A stretch of 17,384 bases of DNA from the NCBI GenBank assembly GCA_039807445.1, contig JBDHRG010000068.1, positions 1 to 17,384 of the forward strand, in the 5' to 3' direction. This document shows, one piece after another, positions 1 to 7,735 of the stretch (within the stretch, counting starts at the first letter, position 1; each line of letters opens with the position of its first letter). The notes beneath the pieces are model-generated. The model saw only the letters and a program-made list of their open reading frames with translations, was not told the DNA's origin and did not search any database. The translations under genes and the position numbers were made by a program. Source of the stretch: JBDHRG01 sp039807445 (lineage in GTDB: Bacteria; Pseudomonadota; Gammaproteobacteria; Competibacterales; Competibacteraceae).

Positions 1-84
1 GGCGCGAGGCGCGAGGCGCGAGGCGCGAGGCGCGAGGCGCGAGGCGCGAGGCGCGAGGCGCGAGGCGCGAGGCGCGAGGCGCGA
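1..84. repeat. Perfect 7-bp tandem repeat (GGCGCGA, 12 copies)
   Basis: Twelve uninterrupted copies of GGCGCGA fill the left edge, so the array probably continues outside the window. The tract ends in CGAGGA, followed by a less regular stretch in which CTCGTGCC occurs twice (near 103 and 122). It lies downstream of the rpoS stop codon and no gene is seen in it. A 7-bp unit would shift frame if translated, but there is no sign that it is coding. It could be a slippage-prone minisatellite or part of a longer intergenic repeat family. Confidence 0.95.
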
Positions 85-129
85 CGAGGATGCAGTCTTT
101 ACTCGTGCCTCGCAACTCGCTCCTCGTGC

Positions 130-1188
130 CTATCCGTAAAGAACATCCTCCGAAAACCCCTCGGCCTCGAGGATCTTGCGCAGGCGACGCAGCGCGTCGA
201 TCTGGATCTGGCGCACGCGCTCGCGGGTGACGCCGATCTCGTTGCCGACTTCTTCCAGCGTCGCGCGCTCCTTGCCGCCGAGGCCGAAGCGCCGCTCGAC
301 GACGATGCGCTGCTTGTCGTTGAGCTGGCCGAGCCAGACCTCGATCTTCCTGTTCAGGTCTTCGTCCTGCAGCACCTGGAACGGATCGGGGTTGTTGTCG
401 TCGGGGATCGCATCGAGCAGGAAGCGGTCTTCGTCCTTGCCGATCGGCGTGTCGACCGAAGCGACGCGCTCGTTCAGGCCCAGCATGCGCTTGACCTCGG
501 ACACCGGCTTGTCCATCGCCTGGGCGATCTCTTCGGCGGTGGGCTCGTGGTCGAGCGTCTGCGCGAGCTGGCGTGCCTGGCGCAGGTAGAGGTTGATTTC
601 CTTGATGATGTGGATCGGCAGGCGGATCGTGCGCGTCTGATTCATGATCGCGCGCTCGATGGTCTGGCGGATCCACCAGGTGGCATAGGTCGAGAAACGG
701 AAACCGCGCTCGGGGTCGAACTTCTCGACCGCATGGATCAGGCCGAGGTTGCCTTCCTCGATCAGGTCGAGCAGCGTCAGGCCGCGGTTCATGTAGCGCC
801 GCGAGATCTTCACCACCAGGCGCAGATTGCTCTCGATCATGCGGTGGCGGGCGGCTTCGTCGCCGCGCAGCGCGCGGCGGGCGTAATAGACCTCTTCCTC
901 GGCGCTCAGCAGCGGGGAGAAGCCGATTTCGCCCAGGTACAGACGGGTGGCGTCCATCTCCTCTTGCGAGAAGTCCTTGCCGTACAGCGGGGCCTTGCCG
1001 AACGGCCGCTCGGCTTCGCCCTCCTCGGCTTCGACTTCCGCCTCGAGCTCTTCGTCGGCCTCGGCGAGGGCTTCGGCGCCCGTGTCCTCGGCGGCCTCAT
1101 CGTCTTCCAGGAGATCGTCCTCTTCGTCCCTGGCGGCGAAGACATCCGTTTCCCCGGTGAAATCCGCCATCTCACTGCGTCGCGACAT
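130..1188 (-). CDS. rpoS: RNA polymerase sigma factor RpoS (sigma-38)
   Basis: General stress and stationary-phase sigma factor that directs core RNA polymerase to stress promoters. The 352-residue product has region 1.2 (about 79-109), region 2 (about 113-183, with NLRLVVKISRRY, DLIEEGNLGL and FSTYATWWIRQTIERA), region 3 (about 195-270) and region 4 ending in the helix-turn-helix TLEEVGNEIGVTRERVRQIQ (about 310-329). The N-terminus carries a very acidic stretch at about 21-60 (mostly Asp, Glu, Ala), which makes it somewhat longer than the 330-residue E. coli protein. An ATG at 1206 would add six residues, but GAGGAGG sits five bases before the ATG at 1188, so I chose 1188. It is last in the surE-pcm-nlpD-rpoS cluster. 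In relatives the main rpoS promoter lies inside nlpD; I cannot locate it here by eye. Confidence 0.97.
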   Translation of the reverse strand: MSRRSEMADFTGETDVFAARDEEDDLLEDDEAAEDTGAEALAEADEELEAEVEAEEGEAERPFGKAPLYGKDFSQEEMDATRLYLGEIGFSPLLSAEEEVYYARRALRGDEAARHRMIESNLRLVVKISRRYMNRGLTLLDLIEEGNLGLIHAVEKFDPERGFRFSTYATWWIRQTIERAIMNQTRTIRLPIHIIKEINLYLRQARQLAQTLDHEPTAEEIAQAMDKPVSEVKRMLGLNERVASVDTPIGKDEDRFLLDAIPDDNNPDPFQVLQDEDLNRKIEVWLGQLNDKQRIVVERRFGLGGKERATLEEVGNEIGVTRERVRQIQIDALRRLRKILEAEGFSEDVLYG

Positions 1189-1193
1189 TGCGC

Positions 1194-1200
1194 CCTCCTC
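1194..1200 (-). promoter_or_regulatory. rpoS ribosome binding site deciding the start
   Basis: On the minus strand GAGGAGG lies five bases before the ATG at 1188 and overlaps the upstream in-frame ATG at 1206. The upstream ATG has no comparable purine tract before it. This favours the shorter RpoS. Confidence 0.75.
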
Positions 1201-1277
1201 GGCCATTGGGTGGTGGTTGGACGTCTTTCGCGTCCTTTTGTCTTTCCGACGGTCAGTCGCCCCCGTCGAAAACCCGC

Positions 1278-2036
1278 TCAGCCGGGCAGGAAGCGGAGCG
1301 GGTCCACCGCTCGACCGTTCTGCCGGATCTCGAAGTGCAGCCCCGGCCGGTTCTCCGGGCTGGTACCCACCTCGCCGATCGCCTGTCCCGCGCTCACCCG
1401 GTCGCCCTCGCCGACCAGGATGCGTCCCAGGTAACCGTAGGCGCTGAGAAGAGATTCAGAATGTTTGACGATGATAAGCCTGCCATATCCGGGAAGTCCA
1501 CTGCCCTGGTAAACCACTTCGCCGCCCAGCGCGGCGCTCACCGGCTGGCCCAGACCGGCGTCGATCTGTATGCCCTTGCGCCCCGGCACTTCGGCGTCGA
1601 AGCCCTTCGACACCACGCCGCGGGCCGGCCAGTGCCAGCTACCGGCGCGCGCCAGCGCAGCGTTGTCGGCCTCGCTCGCGCGCGCCGGCGCGGTCGACGG
1701 GCCGGCGACGCGGCGTGCAAGCGCGGTGCTGCCGGCGCTCTTGCGCGGCGCGGCAGCCGGTGCGCGCCCCTCGCCCGGCGTCCAGCCCGAACCGCCGTCG
1801 GGGCCGAGCACCAGACGCTGGCCGACCAGGATGCGGTCGGGGTTGCCGATGTTGTTCAGCCGCGCCAGCTCGGCCGGGTCCAGGCCGTAGCGGAAGGCGA
1901 TCGCCGACAGCGTCTCGCCGCGCGCGACGATGTGCTCGGCAGGACGGTCGCCGTCGCCGGCGATGTGGTCCGAGCTGGCGCAGCCAGCGGCGGCGAGGCC
2001 CAGCGCGAGCAGCAGCGGACGGGAAATCCTGTTCAT
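1278..2036 (-). CDS. nlpD: NlpD-like lipoprotein, LysM plus degenerate M23 domain (amidase activator)
   Basis: Outer-membrane lipoprotein that, in the well-studied family, activates the cell-wall amidase AmiC during daughter-cell separation. The 252-residue product starts with a lipoprotein signal ending LGLAAAGC, lipidation Cys19. A LysM peptidoglycan-binding domain follows (about 34-78, beginning EHIVARGETLSAIAFRYGL), then an Ala/Pro-rich linker and an M23/LytM domain (about 133-250). The M23 zinc site is degenerate: the HxxxD motif reads KGIQID, without the His, and the HxH motif reads HFE (His234 to Glu236). This loss is normal for NlpD, which acts as an activator rather than a hydrolase. 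An upstream in-frame extension to 2090 would bury the signal peptide, so the start at 2036 was chosen. It sits between pcm and rpoS, as in many proteobacteria. Confidence 0.93.
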   Translation of the reverse strand: MNRISRPLLLALGLAAAGCASSDHIAGDGDRPAEHIVARGETLSAIAFRYGLDPAELARLNNIGNPDRILVGQRLVLGPDGGSGWTPGEGRAPAAAPRKSAGSTALARRVAGPSTAPARASEADNAALARAGSWHWPARGVVSKGFDAEVPGRKGIQIDAGLGQPVSAALGGEVVYQGSGLPGYGRLIIVKHSESLLSAYGYLGRILVGEGDRVSAGQAIGEVGTSPENRPGLHFEIRQNGRAVDPLRFLPG

Positions 2037-2086
2037 CGTCGGTGAATCCCTAGTGTTGCACGGCGGTGTTGCGCGGGCGCGCCCGG

Positions 2087-2749
2087 TCACGACACGCCTT
2101 CCAGCAGCGGCACGAAATGCGCCGGCCCGAGGCTGCGCGCCTCGAAGCCGAGCGCGCGCCGCTCGAGCAGCAGCAGTTCCTGACGCCCGGGCTGACCGAC
2201 CGGCGCGACCAGCCGTCCGCCGATCGCGAGCTGCCCGCCCAGCGCCACCGGCACCCCGGGACCGGCGGCGGCGATCAGGATGCCGTCGAACGGGCCGTGC
2301 TCGGGCCAGCCGAGCCGGCCGTCGCCATGGCGCAGGCGCACGTTGCGCACGCCAAGCGTGGCGAGCCGCTCGCGCGCGCGCGCCGCCAGCCGGGCGATGC
2401 GCTCGATCGAATAGACGCGCCCGGCCAGCAGCGCGAGCACCGCGGTCTGGTAGCCCGAGCCGGTGCCGATCTCGAGCACGCGCTCGGGCCGCGGGCGCCC
2501 GGCCAGCAGCGCCTCGGTCATGCGCGCGGCGACCAGCGGCTGCGAGATCGCCTGGCCGAAGCCTATCGGCAGCGCGTGGCTGTCGTGGGCCCGCCCGGCG
2601 AGCGCCTCTTCGACGAAGCGTTCGCGCGGCACCGCGGCGAGCGCGGCGAGCACCGCCGCGTCGGCGACGCCGTGCGCGCGCAGGCGCTCGAGCAGGCGCG
2701 CACGCGGTCGCGGCAGCGCAAGACGTGCCCCCCCATGCCTCACCCGCAC
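2087..2749 (-). CDS. pcm: Protein-L-isoaspartate O-methyltransferase
   Basis: Repairs isoaspartyl residues in aged proteins by SAM-dependent methyl transfer; cytoplasmic. The 220-residue product shows the family block LPIGFGQAISQP (about 60-71), the SAM-binding motif VLEIGTGSGYQTAVLA (about 91-106) and a later GDGRLGWPEHGPFDGILI segment, followed by the usual C-terminal half. The start is GTG at 2749. A second in-frame GTG two codons later (2743) overlaps the stop of a short upstream ORF in a GTGA arrangement, so the true start could be either. There is no strong ribosome binding site. It is followed by nlpD with about 50 bases between them and preceded by surE, the classical stress-repair order. 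Confidence 0.94.
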   Translation of the reverse strand: MRVRHGGARLALPRPRARLLERLRAHGVADAAVLAALAAVPRERFVEEALAGRAHDSHALPIGFGQAISQPLVAARMTEALLAGRPRPERVLEIGTGSGYQTAVLALLAGRVYSIERIARLAARARERLATLGVRNVRLRHGDGRLGWPEHGPFDGILIAAAGPGVPVALGGQLAIGGRLVAPVGQPGRQELLLLERRALGFEARSLGPAHFVPLLEGVS

Positions 2750-2859
2750 ACCCCGAAAATGCGCCGCGCAGATGCGAAGAAGACCCGCAATCGTTCGGAA
2801 ACTCTCACTGTCTTCGCCTTCCCTGCGCCTTCGCGTCGGTTTTCGATCTGATGCGGCAT
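2740..2859 (-). CDS. Possible 39-residue ORF linking surE and pcm
   Basis: On the minus strand an ATG shares one base with the surE stop (TGATG), opening a 39-codon frame that starts MPHQIENRREG and ends FGVCG. Its TGA at 2742-2740 overlaps the second candidate GTG of pcm (GTGA). The product is basic (many Arg and Lys) and matches no family I know. The double overlap is what a translational-coupling ORF would look like, but a chance open frame in 109 bases of GC-rich spacer is also plausible. No independent ribosome binding site was seen. Confidence 0.25.
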   Translation of the reverse strand: MPHQIENRREGAGKAKTVRVSERLRVFFASARRIFGVCG

Positions 2860-3611
2860 CACAGATCGTCCAGCCAGCGGGCGACCTGGTCGAGCGCGGT
2901 GTAGCGGGTCAGGTCGACCTGGATCGGCGTGATCGACACGCAGCCTTCGCGGATCGCATGGAAATCGGTACCGGGCCCGGCGTCCTGCTCGGGGCCAGCC
3001 GGGCCGATCCACCAGATCGGCCGGCCGCGCGGATCGGTTTCGCGGATCACCGGCTCGGAGCGGTGGCGGTAGCCCAGCCGCGTGGCCTGGAAGCCTCGCA
3101 GTCGCTCCCAGGGCAGGTCCGGCACGTTGACATTGAGGATGGTGTCGGCCGGCAGCGGGTTGGTGCGCAGCCGCTCGACCAGCGTCACCGCGACGCGCGC
3201 TGCGGTGGCGCAGTGGTCCGGCTGGTACGAGCACAGCGACACGGCGATCGCCGGCAAGCCGAGGAAGCGGCCCTCCATCGCCGCGGCGACCGTGCCCGAG
3301 TACAGCACGTCGTCGCCGAGGTTGGCGCCGGCGTTGATGCCCGAAACCACCATGTCGGGCTCGCGCGCCGCGAGCAAGCCGGTGATCGCCAGGTGCACGC
3401 AGTCGGTCGGAGTGCCGTCGACGCTCATCACGTCGTCGGGATGGTGCATCACCGACAGCGGGCGCTTCAGCGTCAGCGAATTGCTGGCGCCGCTGCGGTC
3501 GCGGTCGGGGGCCACCGTGACCACCTCGTCGGCGATCCAGCGCAACGCGTCGGCGAGCGCCCGCAGGCCGGGAGCCTGGTATCCGTCATCGTTGCTTACG
3601 AGTATCCTCAT
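2859..3611 (-). CDS. surE: 5'/3'-nucleotidase SurE
   Basis: Divalent-metal-dependent nucleoside monophosphate phosphatase, also active on short polyphosphate in characterised members; linked to stationary-phase survival. The 250-residue product opens with MRILVSNDDGYQAPG (metal ligands Asp8 and Asp9), then DRDRSGASNSLT (Ser40) and VVSGINAGANLGDDVLYSGTV (Asn93), the full SurE signature. A longer in-frame start near 3653 would add a basic tail that is not part of the family, so the ATG at 3611 was chosen. It is first of the surE-pcm-nlpD-rpoS cluster and divergent from the Smr gene. Confidence 0.96.
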   Translation of the reverse strand: MRILVSNDDGYQAPGLRALADALRWIADEVVTVAPDRDRSGASNSLTLKRPLSVMHHPDDVMSVDGTPTDCVHLAITGLLAAREPDMVVSGINAGANLGDDVLYSGTVAAAMEGRFLGLPAIAVSLCSYQPDHCATAARVAVTLVERLRTNPLPADTILNVNVPDLPWERLRGFQATRLGYRHRSEPVIRETDPRGRPIWWIGPAGPEQDAGPGTDFHAIREGCVSITPIQVDLTRYTALDQVARWLDDL

Positions 3612-3704
3612 GCGGCGTGTCCGATGGCGTTTGCGGCCGCGTATCAAAACCATATCGGCTGCGCAAAGTCAAAATCGCGCCGCCCTGCTGCCCCGACGGA
3701 TCCG
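3612..3704. promoter_or_regulatory. Divergent surE / Smr-gene promoter region
   Basis: These 93 bases separate two divergent genes and must hold both starts of transcription unless longer leaders are used. Toward surE, TTGACT (3672-3667) is a good -35 match, but no well-spaced -10 box follows it. The segment is locally AT-richer than its surroundings (around 3645-3675). No operator palindrome was noticed. The role is inferred from gene arrangement. Confidence 0.45.
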
Positions 3705-4241
3705 ATGAGCCCCGAACTCCCCGACGAAGACCGGGTGCTGTTCCGCCGCGAGGTGGGCCCGGTCGAGCCGCTCGTCTGCGACACGGTCGAACCCTGGCGC
3801 GCACCGCCGCCGGCACGCCCGCTGCAGCGCGATGCCGACGAGCGGCGCGTGCTCGACGACATGGTGTCCGACTACTTCGAGCCGGCCGACATCGAAACCG
3901 GCGAGCACCTGCTCTACTGCCGCGACGGCGTGCAGCTCACGGTGCTGCGCAAGCTGCGTCGTGGCCAGTACAGCCTCGGCGCGCAGCTCGACTTGCACGG
4001 GCTGAGCTGGGCCGAAGCGCGCGAAGCGGTGCACCTGTTCGTCAATGCGATGCGCCGCAGCCGCATCCACTGCGTGCGCATCGTCCACGGCAAGGGCAAC
4101 CGCTCGCGGCACCTGGGGCCGGTGCTGAAGCAGAAGCTCAACCTGTACCTGCGCAAGCGCGACGACGTGCTCGCCTTCTGCTCGGCCCGCCCGCAGGACG
4201 GCGGCACCGGCGCGATCTACGTGCTGCTGCGCAGCCTGTGA
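3705..4241 (+). CDS. Smr-domain protein (SmrA/YdaL-like)
   Basis: Smr domains are nicking or RNA-cleaving endonuclease modules related to the C-terminus of MutS2. This is the stand-alone type, 178 residues. The N-terminus (LFRREVGPVEPL, about 12-23) resembles the leader region of SmrA/YdaL proteins. The Smr domain spans about 93-176 and shows LDLHG (95-99), HGKGN (128-132) and GGTGAIYVLL (166-175), the three hallmark motifs. The ATG at 3705 lacks a strong ribosome binding site, but upstream in-frame codons do not look like protein. It is monocistronic as far as seen and divergent from surE. Substrate and cellular role are not determinable from sequence. Confidence 0.9.
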   Translation: MSPELPDEDRVLFRREVGPVEPLVCDTVEPWRAPPPARPLQRDADERRVLDDMVSDYFEPADIETGEHLLYCRDGVQLTVLRKLRRGQYSLGAQLDLHGLSWAEAREAVHLFVNAMRRSRIHCVRIVHGKGNRSRHLGPVLKQKLNLYLRKRDDVLAFCSARPQDGGTGAIYVLLRSL

Positions 4242-4270
4242 TACGGATCACGATAAGTTCCGTGCGCGTT

Positions 4271-4410
4271 GCGACGGGGCGAGGGGGATGTCGTTGCGCT
4301 CATTCTCGGCGTACCTCCGTGTACGCCTCCGAGGTACGGCGCCGCTCCGCGCTGTCCCTGCGCCCGCGGCGCGCGTAATCCGCTCCGCGACGTCCCCCTC
4401 GCTCCGTCGC
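4271..4410. repeat. Intergenic inverted-repeat element (23-bp arms, 140 bp)
   Basis: The 23-bp arms 4271-4293 and 4388-4410 are reverse complements with two mismatches. Inside, GGCGTAC (4308-4314) pairs with GTACGCC (4321-4327). Alternatively GTACCTC (4311-4317) pairs with GAGGTAC (4331-4337), so two hairpins exclude each other. The element fills the 232-base gap between the convergent Smr gene and the mechanosensitive channel gene. It may be a palindromic intergenic repeat or a small non-autonomous mobile element, and could act as a two-way terminator. No transposase or clear target-site duplication was seen. Confidence 0.7.
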
Positions 4411-4473
4411 CCGAGCGTCCAGCAAAACGGCGATATTTCTCAGGATCCGTTATGACCGAAGCCCGAGCTGCGG

Positions 4474-7400
4474 CTACGCCCGTGGCTGCGACGCCTGAGC
4501 CTGATCCGGAGCCGGCGGGATATCGGCCGCAGCCGGCAAGGTTTCGGGCCACTCCTTCAGGTACAGATCGCGGCGCGGGAAGCCGACCCGGACGCCGGCC
4601 TTGCGCAGTCCGTCCCAGATCGCCAGGTTGATCTCCGAGCGCACGTCGAGCAGGTCGCTGCGCGAGAGGTCGATGAAGTACTGCACGCGGAACTGGATGC
4701 CGCCGTCGAGATAGGCCCACATCAGGGCGCGCGCCGGCGGGTCGCGCAGCACCGCCGCATGCAGGTTGATCACGCCGTTCATCACGTCGAGCGCGCGCCG
4801 GGGGTCCGAGTCGTAAGCCACGTTCAGGTACATCACCGTGCGCAGCACGTTGTCGCTGTGCGTCCAGTTGGTGAACGCGTTCGAGATCACGTCGGCATTG
4901 GGGATGATGACGTCCATGTTGTCGAAGGTCTTCATCGTCAGCGAGCGCATGCCGATGCGCTGGATCTCGCCCTCGGAGTCGCCGATGCGCACCACGTCGC
5001 CGGCGCGCAGCGGTCGCTCGATCAGCAGCAGCAAGCCGCTGAGGAAGTTGTTGGCGATGCTCTGCAGCCCCAGGCCGATGCCGACGCCGACCGCGCCGGC
5101 GAACACGGTGAAGGTGGTCAGGTCGAGGCCGAGCACGTTCAGTGCCACCAGGAAGCCGGCCACGACCACGAAGTACTGCGTGAACACCGACAGGCTGTTG
5201 CGCACGCCGGTATCGCCAACGGTGGCGTAGACCCAGCGGTACGACACCGCACGCGTCCACTGCCCGAACCACAGGATCAGGGCCCCGCCGAGCACGGTCG
5301 CCGCAACGCCGAACAGCGTCACGCTGACGCCGCCGAAGCTGAACAGCGGGCGCTCGATCAGGCTCCAGAAGGTTTCGGTCAGCGCCGCCTCCTCGGTCAT
5401 GCCGAGCGCCTGCACCGCCGCCGCCGCCGCCGCCAGCAGCAGCAGTACGTTGAAGATGCGATGGAAGGGATCGACGATCTCTTCGGTGAACAGCTGGCCG
5501 AAGCCGAGCCGCGTCACCGCGTACTCCTTGGCGTAGCGCACCCCGTCGCCGAGCAGCCCGCGCGCGAGCAGCCAGCCGATCAGGATCGCGGTGAACACCA
5601 GCAGGTACCACGCCACGCGCCAGGCCAGGTTGACGTAGCCCGCCAGCCCCAGCACCGCGGCGGCGAGCAGCGACACCGGCAACAGCAGGCTGACCAGGCT
5701 CAGCGTCAGGAACCAGTAGCGCTTGGTCTGCTCGGCTTCGACCAGCGAGTCGAGCACCAGGCGGCGGATTCGCAGCACCGGCACGAACACCAGCAGCAGG
5801 TAGACCATGAAGGCGCGGTCGAACAGGTCGATCAGCTGCGCCGACAGCGCGATCCGGTGCGCGATCAGCGTCAGCGCGGCGAGCACCGCGCCGAGCAGCA
5901 GCGTCGCCGTCAAGCCCGCGAACAGCTGCGGGCGGCGGCGCTCGGCCTTGACGGTCGGCGCACCGAGCAGCATCCATGCCAGGTCTATCGGCAGCTTGAT
6001 GCCGGCACCGATCAGCGCCAACGTCACCAGGATGCCCGAGCCCGGCGGCGGCACCGCGAGCCGCCAGACCATGGCCAGCAGCGCCAGCGCGCACGCCAGC
6101 CCGACCGCGTTGCGCCGCACCAGCCCCATCACCACGCGAGCGACCTGCTGCGCAAAGCGCTCGCCGTCACGGTTGCGGCGGATCGATGCGATCGCCCGGC
6201 GCCGCGCCCACACGGCCCACCAGGCGAGCGCCGCAGCACCGGCGAGCAGCTCGGCGAGCGCCAGCGCATCGGCGCGCCAGAGGCTGCGCGCGAGCGTCTC
6301 GACGCTGAGCTGCACCTGGATCACGAACAGCTTGGGCACGCCGGCGAGCTTTTCGGCGAGCACGCGCCAGCCCTCGACCGTCGAGGGCAGCTCGCGGCGG
6401 TCGAACAGGTCCTTGCGCAGGCTGTCCTTGAGCTGGCGCTCGAGCGTCGCGGCGAGTTCGTCGGTGCGCTTCAGGCGCTCCTCGACGATCCGCGCCTGCG
6501 CGGCGATCTCCTCACCGAGGCCGGCGACCAGCTTCAGCTCTTCGGCGCGCGCGCGGGCATCGCCGGCGCCGCCCTCTTCGCGGCGCTCGATCACGCGCGC
6601 CTGCTCGCGCAGCAGCTCGACCTTGCGCTCGAGCAGCACGCGGGTCGAGTCGAGCGTCGCATGCAGGCTGCGGACCTTGTCGGCCCCCTCGGCCAGCTCG
6701 CGGCTCGACATCCCGCTCAGCTCCGACAGCGTGCGCAACTGCGCGATCTCGGTGTCGATGCGGGCGATGCGGATCTCCTGCGCCAGCAGCTTGGCGCGCT
6801 CGCTAGCGGCCTGGATACCGGTCTCGAGCAGCTTGCGGCTCGCCTCGGGCAAGCGCTCGCGCTCGCGCTCGAGCCGCTCGGCGAGCGCCGTGACCTTGTC
6901 GGTTTCGGCCTGCTGCGCGCGCTGCAGACGCTGCTCGAGGTCGACCTGCGCCTCGCGGCGGGTGACGTCCTGCTGCTGGCGGTAGGCGTCCTGCACCGCG
7001 GCAAGCCACTGCTGCGCCAGCGCCAGGCGCTGGCCGTGGCTCTCGATCAAGCCCTGCAGGTATTCGAGGTGCTGGCGCTCGAGCACCAGCTCGGCGCGCT
7101 GCTGCTCGATCTCGCGGCGCGTGGCCTCGAGCTCGGCGGTGCGATCGACGACGCCGGCGGTGCCGTTCTGCGCGGGGTTCTTCAGCAGCTGCTCGCGCGT
7201 CTCGAAGTCGCGGACGGTCTGCTCCATCGCCTTGATGCGGCGCTCGGAGTTGGCCGTGTCGACCCGCAGGTCTTCCTGGCGCAGCCGCGCCGAGCTCGCG
7301 TCGACGCGCGCCTGCTCGACCTGCGCCTCGGTGACGGCGGTCTGCTTCAGCTCACCGATCAGCCGCGGCTGATCGGCGGCGAGCGCGCGCACCTCTTGGC

Positions 7401-7584
7401 GGTTGCGCTCGAGCGTCGCGCGCTCTTCCTCGAGCGACAGGCGGCGGGTGGCCAGGCGCTCGGCCGACTTGACCGGGTCGAGCGGCGCCGGCGTCAGCGG
7501 CATCTGCGGTATTTCCTGCGCACCGGCGGCGGCGGCCAGCAGCAGCCCCAGCGCCAGCAGCCAGGCGAACGGATGTCGGGTCAT
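4474..7584 (-). CDS. MscK/MscM-type large mechanosensitive channel
   Basis: Inner-membrane channel of the MscS superfamily that opens under membrane tension during osmotic downshock. The 1036-residue product has a signal peptide (about 1-22, ending AAAAGA-QE), a long periplasmic coiled-coil region (about 40-390, rich in Glu, Arg, Gln and Ala), many membrane helices (about 435-850) and a C-terminal MscS domain. The pore helix region VFAGAVGVGIGLGLQSIANN lies at about 827-846. It is followed by the beta domain (ERPLRAGDVVRIGDSEGEIQRIG, about 856-878) and the cytoplasmic part to about 1010, then a Pro/Ala/Gln tail. Size and layout match MscK (KefA) or YjeP/MscM, and I cannot choose between them. 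The only plausible Shine-Dalgarno sequence, AGGAG, is 13 bases before the ATG. No clear operon partner; msrP starts on the same strand further upstream with a 151-base gap. Confidence 0.93.
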   Translation of the reverse strand: MTRHPFAWLLALGLLLAAAAGAQEIPQMPLTPAPLDPVKSAERLATRRLSLEEERATLERNRQEVRALAADQPRLIGELKQTAVTEAQVEQARVDASSARLRQEDLRVDTANSERRIKAMEQTVRDFETREQLLKNPAQNGTAGVVDRTAELEATRREIEQQRAELVLERQHLEYLQGLIESHGQRLALAQQWLAAVQDAYRQQQDVTRREAQVDLEQRLQRAQQAETDKVTALAERLERERERLPEASRKLLETGIQAASERAKLLAQEIRIARIDTEIAQLRTLSELSGMSSRELAEGADKVRSLHATLDSTRVLLERKVELLREQARVIERREEGGAGDARARAEELKLVAGLGEEIAAQARIVEERLKRTDELAATLERQLKDSLRKDLFDRRELPSTVEGWRVLAEKLAGVPKLFVIQVQLSVETLARSLWRADALALAELLAGAAALAWWAVWARRRAIASIRRNRDGERFAQQVARVVMGLVRRNAVGLACALALLAMVWRLAVPPPGSGILVTLALIGAGIKLPIDLAWMLLGAPTVKAERRRPQLFAGLTATLLLGAVLAALTLIAHRIALSAQLIDLFDRAFMVYLLLVFVPVLRIRRLVLDSLVEAEQTKRYWFLTLSLVSLLLPVSLLAAAVLGLAGYVNLAWRVAWYLLVFTAILIGWLLARGLLGDGVRYAKEYAVTRLGFGQLFTEEIVDPFHRIFNVLLLLAAAAAAVQALGMTEEAALTETFWSLIERPLFSFGGVSVTLFGVAATVLGGALILWFGQWTRAVSYRWVYATVGDTGVRNSLSVFTQYFVVVAGFLVALNVLGLDLTTFTVFAGAVGVGIGLGLQSIANNFLSGLLLLIERPLRAGDVVRIGDSEGEIQRIGMRSLTMKTFDNMDVIIPNADVISNAFTNWTHSDNVLRTVMYLNVAYDSDPRRALDVMNGVINLHAAVLRDPPARALMWAYLDGGIQFRVQYFIDLSRSDLLDVRSEINLAIWDGLRKAGVRVGFPRRDLYLKEWPETLPAAADIPPAPDQAQASQPRA

Positions 7585-7735
7585 CGGCTACGTCTTGCTC
7601 CTGATCGGCAACGAACCTTAACGCAATCGCCGCCGGGCGTCGCGCGGGGGTTTGGTCAGGGCGAGACGGGTACGGCGGAGTGCGGCGGCTGGCTGTGACA
7701 GGCGGTCGCCGCGTCGGTTCAGTTCCCGCGGAGAT

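Noticed and set aside
1278..2036. NlpD as an active M23 endopeptidase
   Set aside because: The HxxxD and HxH zinc motifs each lack a His, as in other NlpD proteins that act as amidase activators.
4759..7698. A 979-codon open frame on the plus strand opposite the channel gene
   Set aside because: The product is Gln/Arg/His/Asp-rich low-complexity sequence mirroring the coiled-coil codons of the channel. The opposite strand encodes a signal peptide, helices and an MscS domain.
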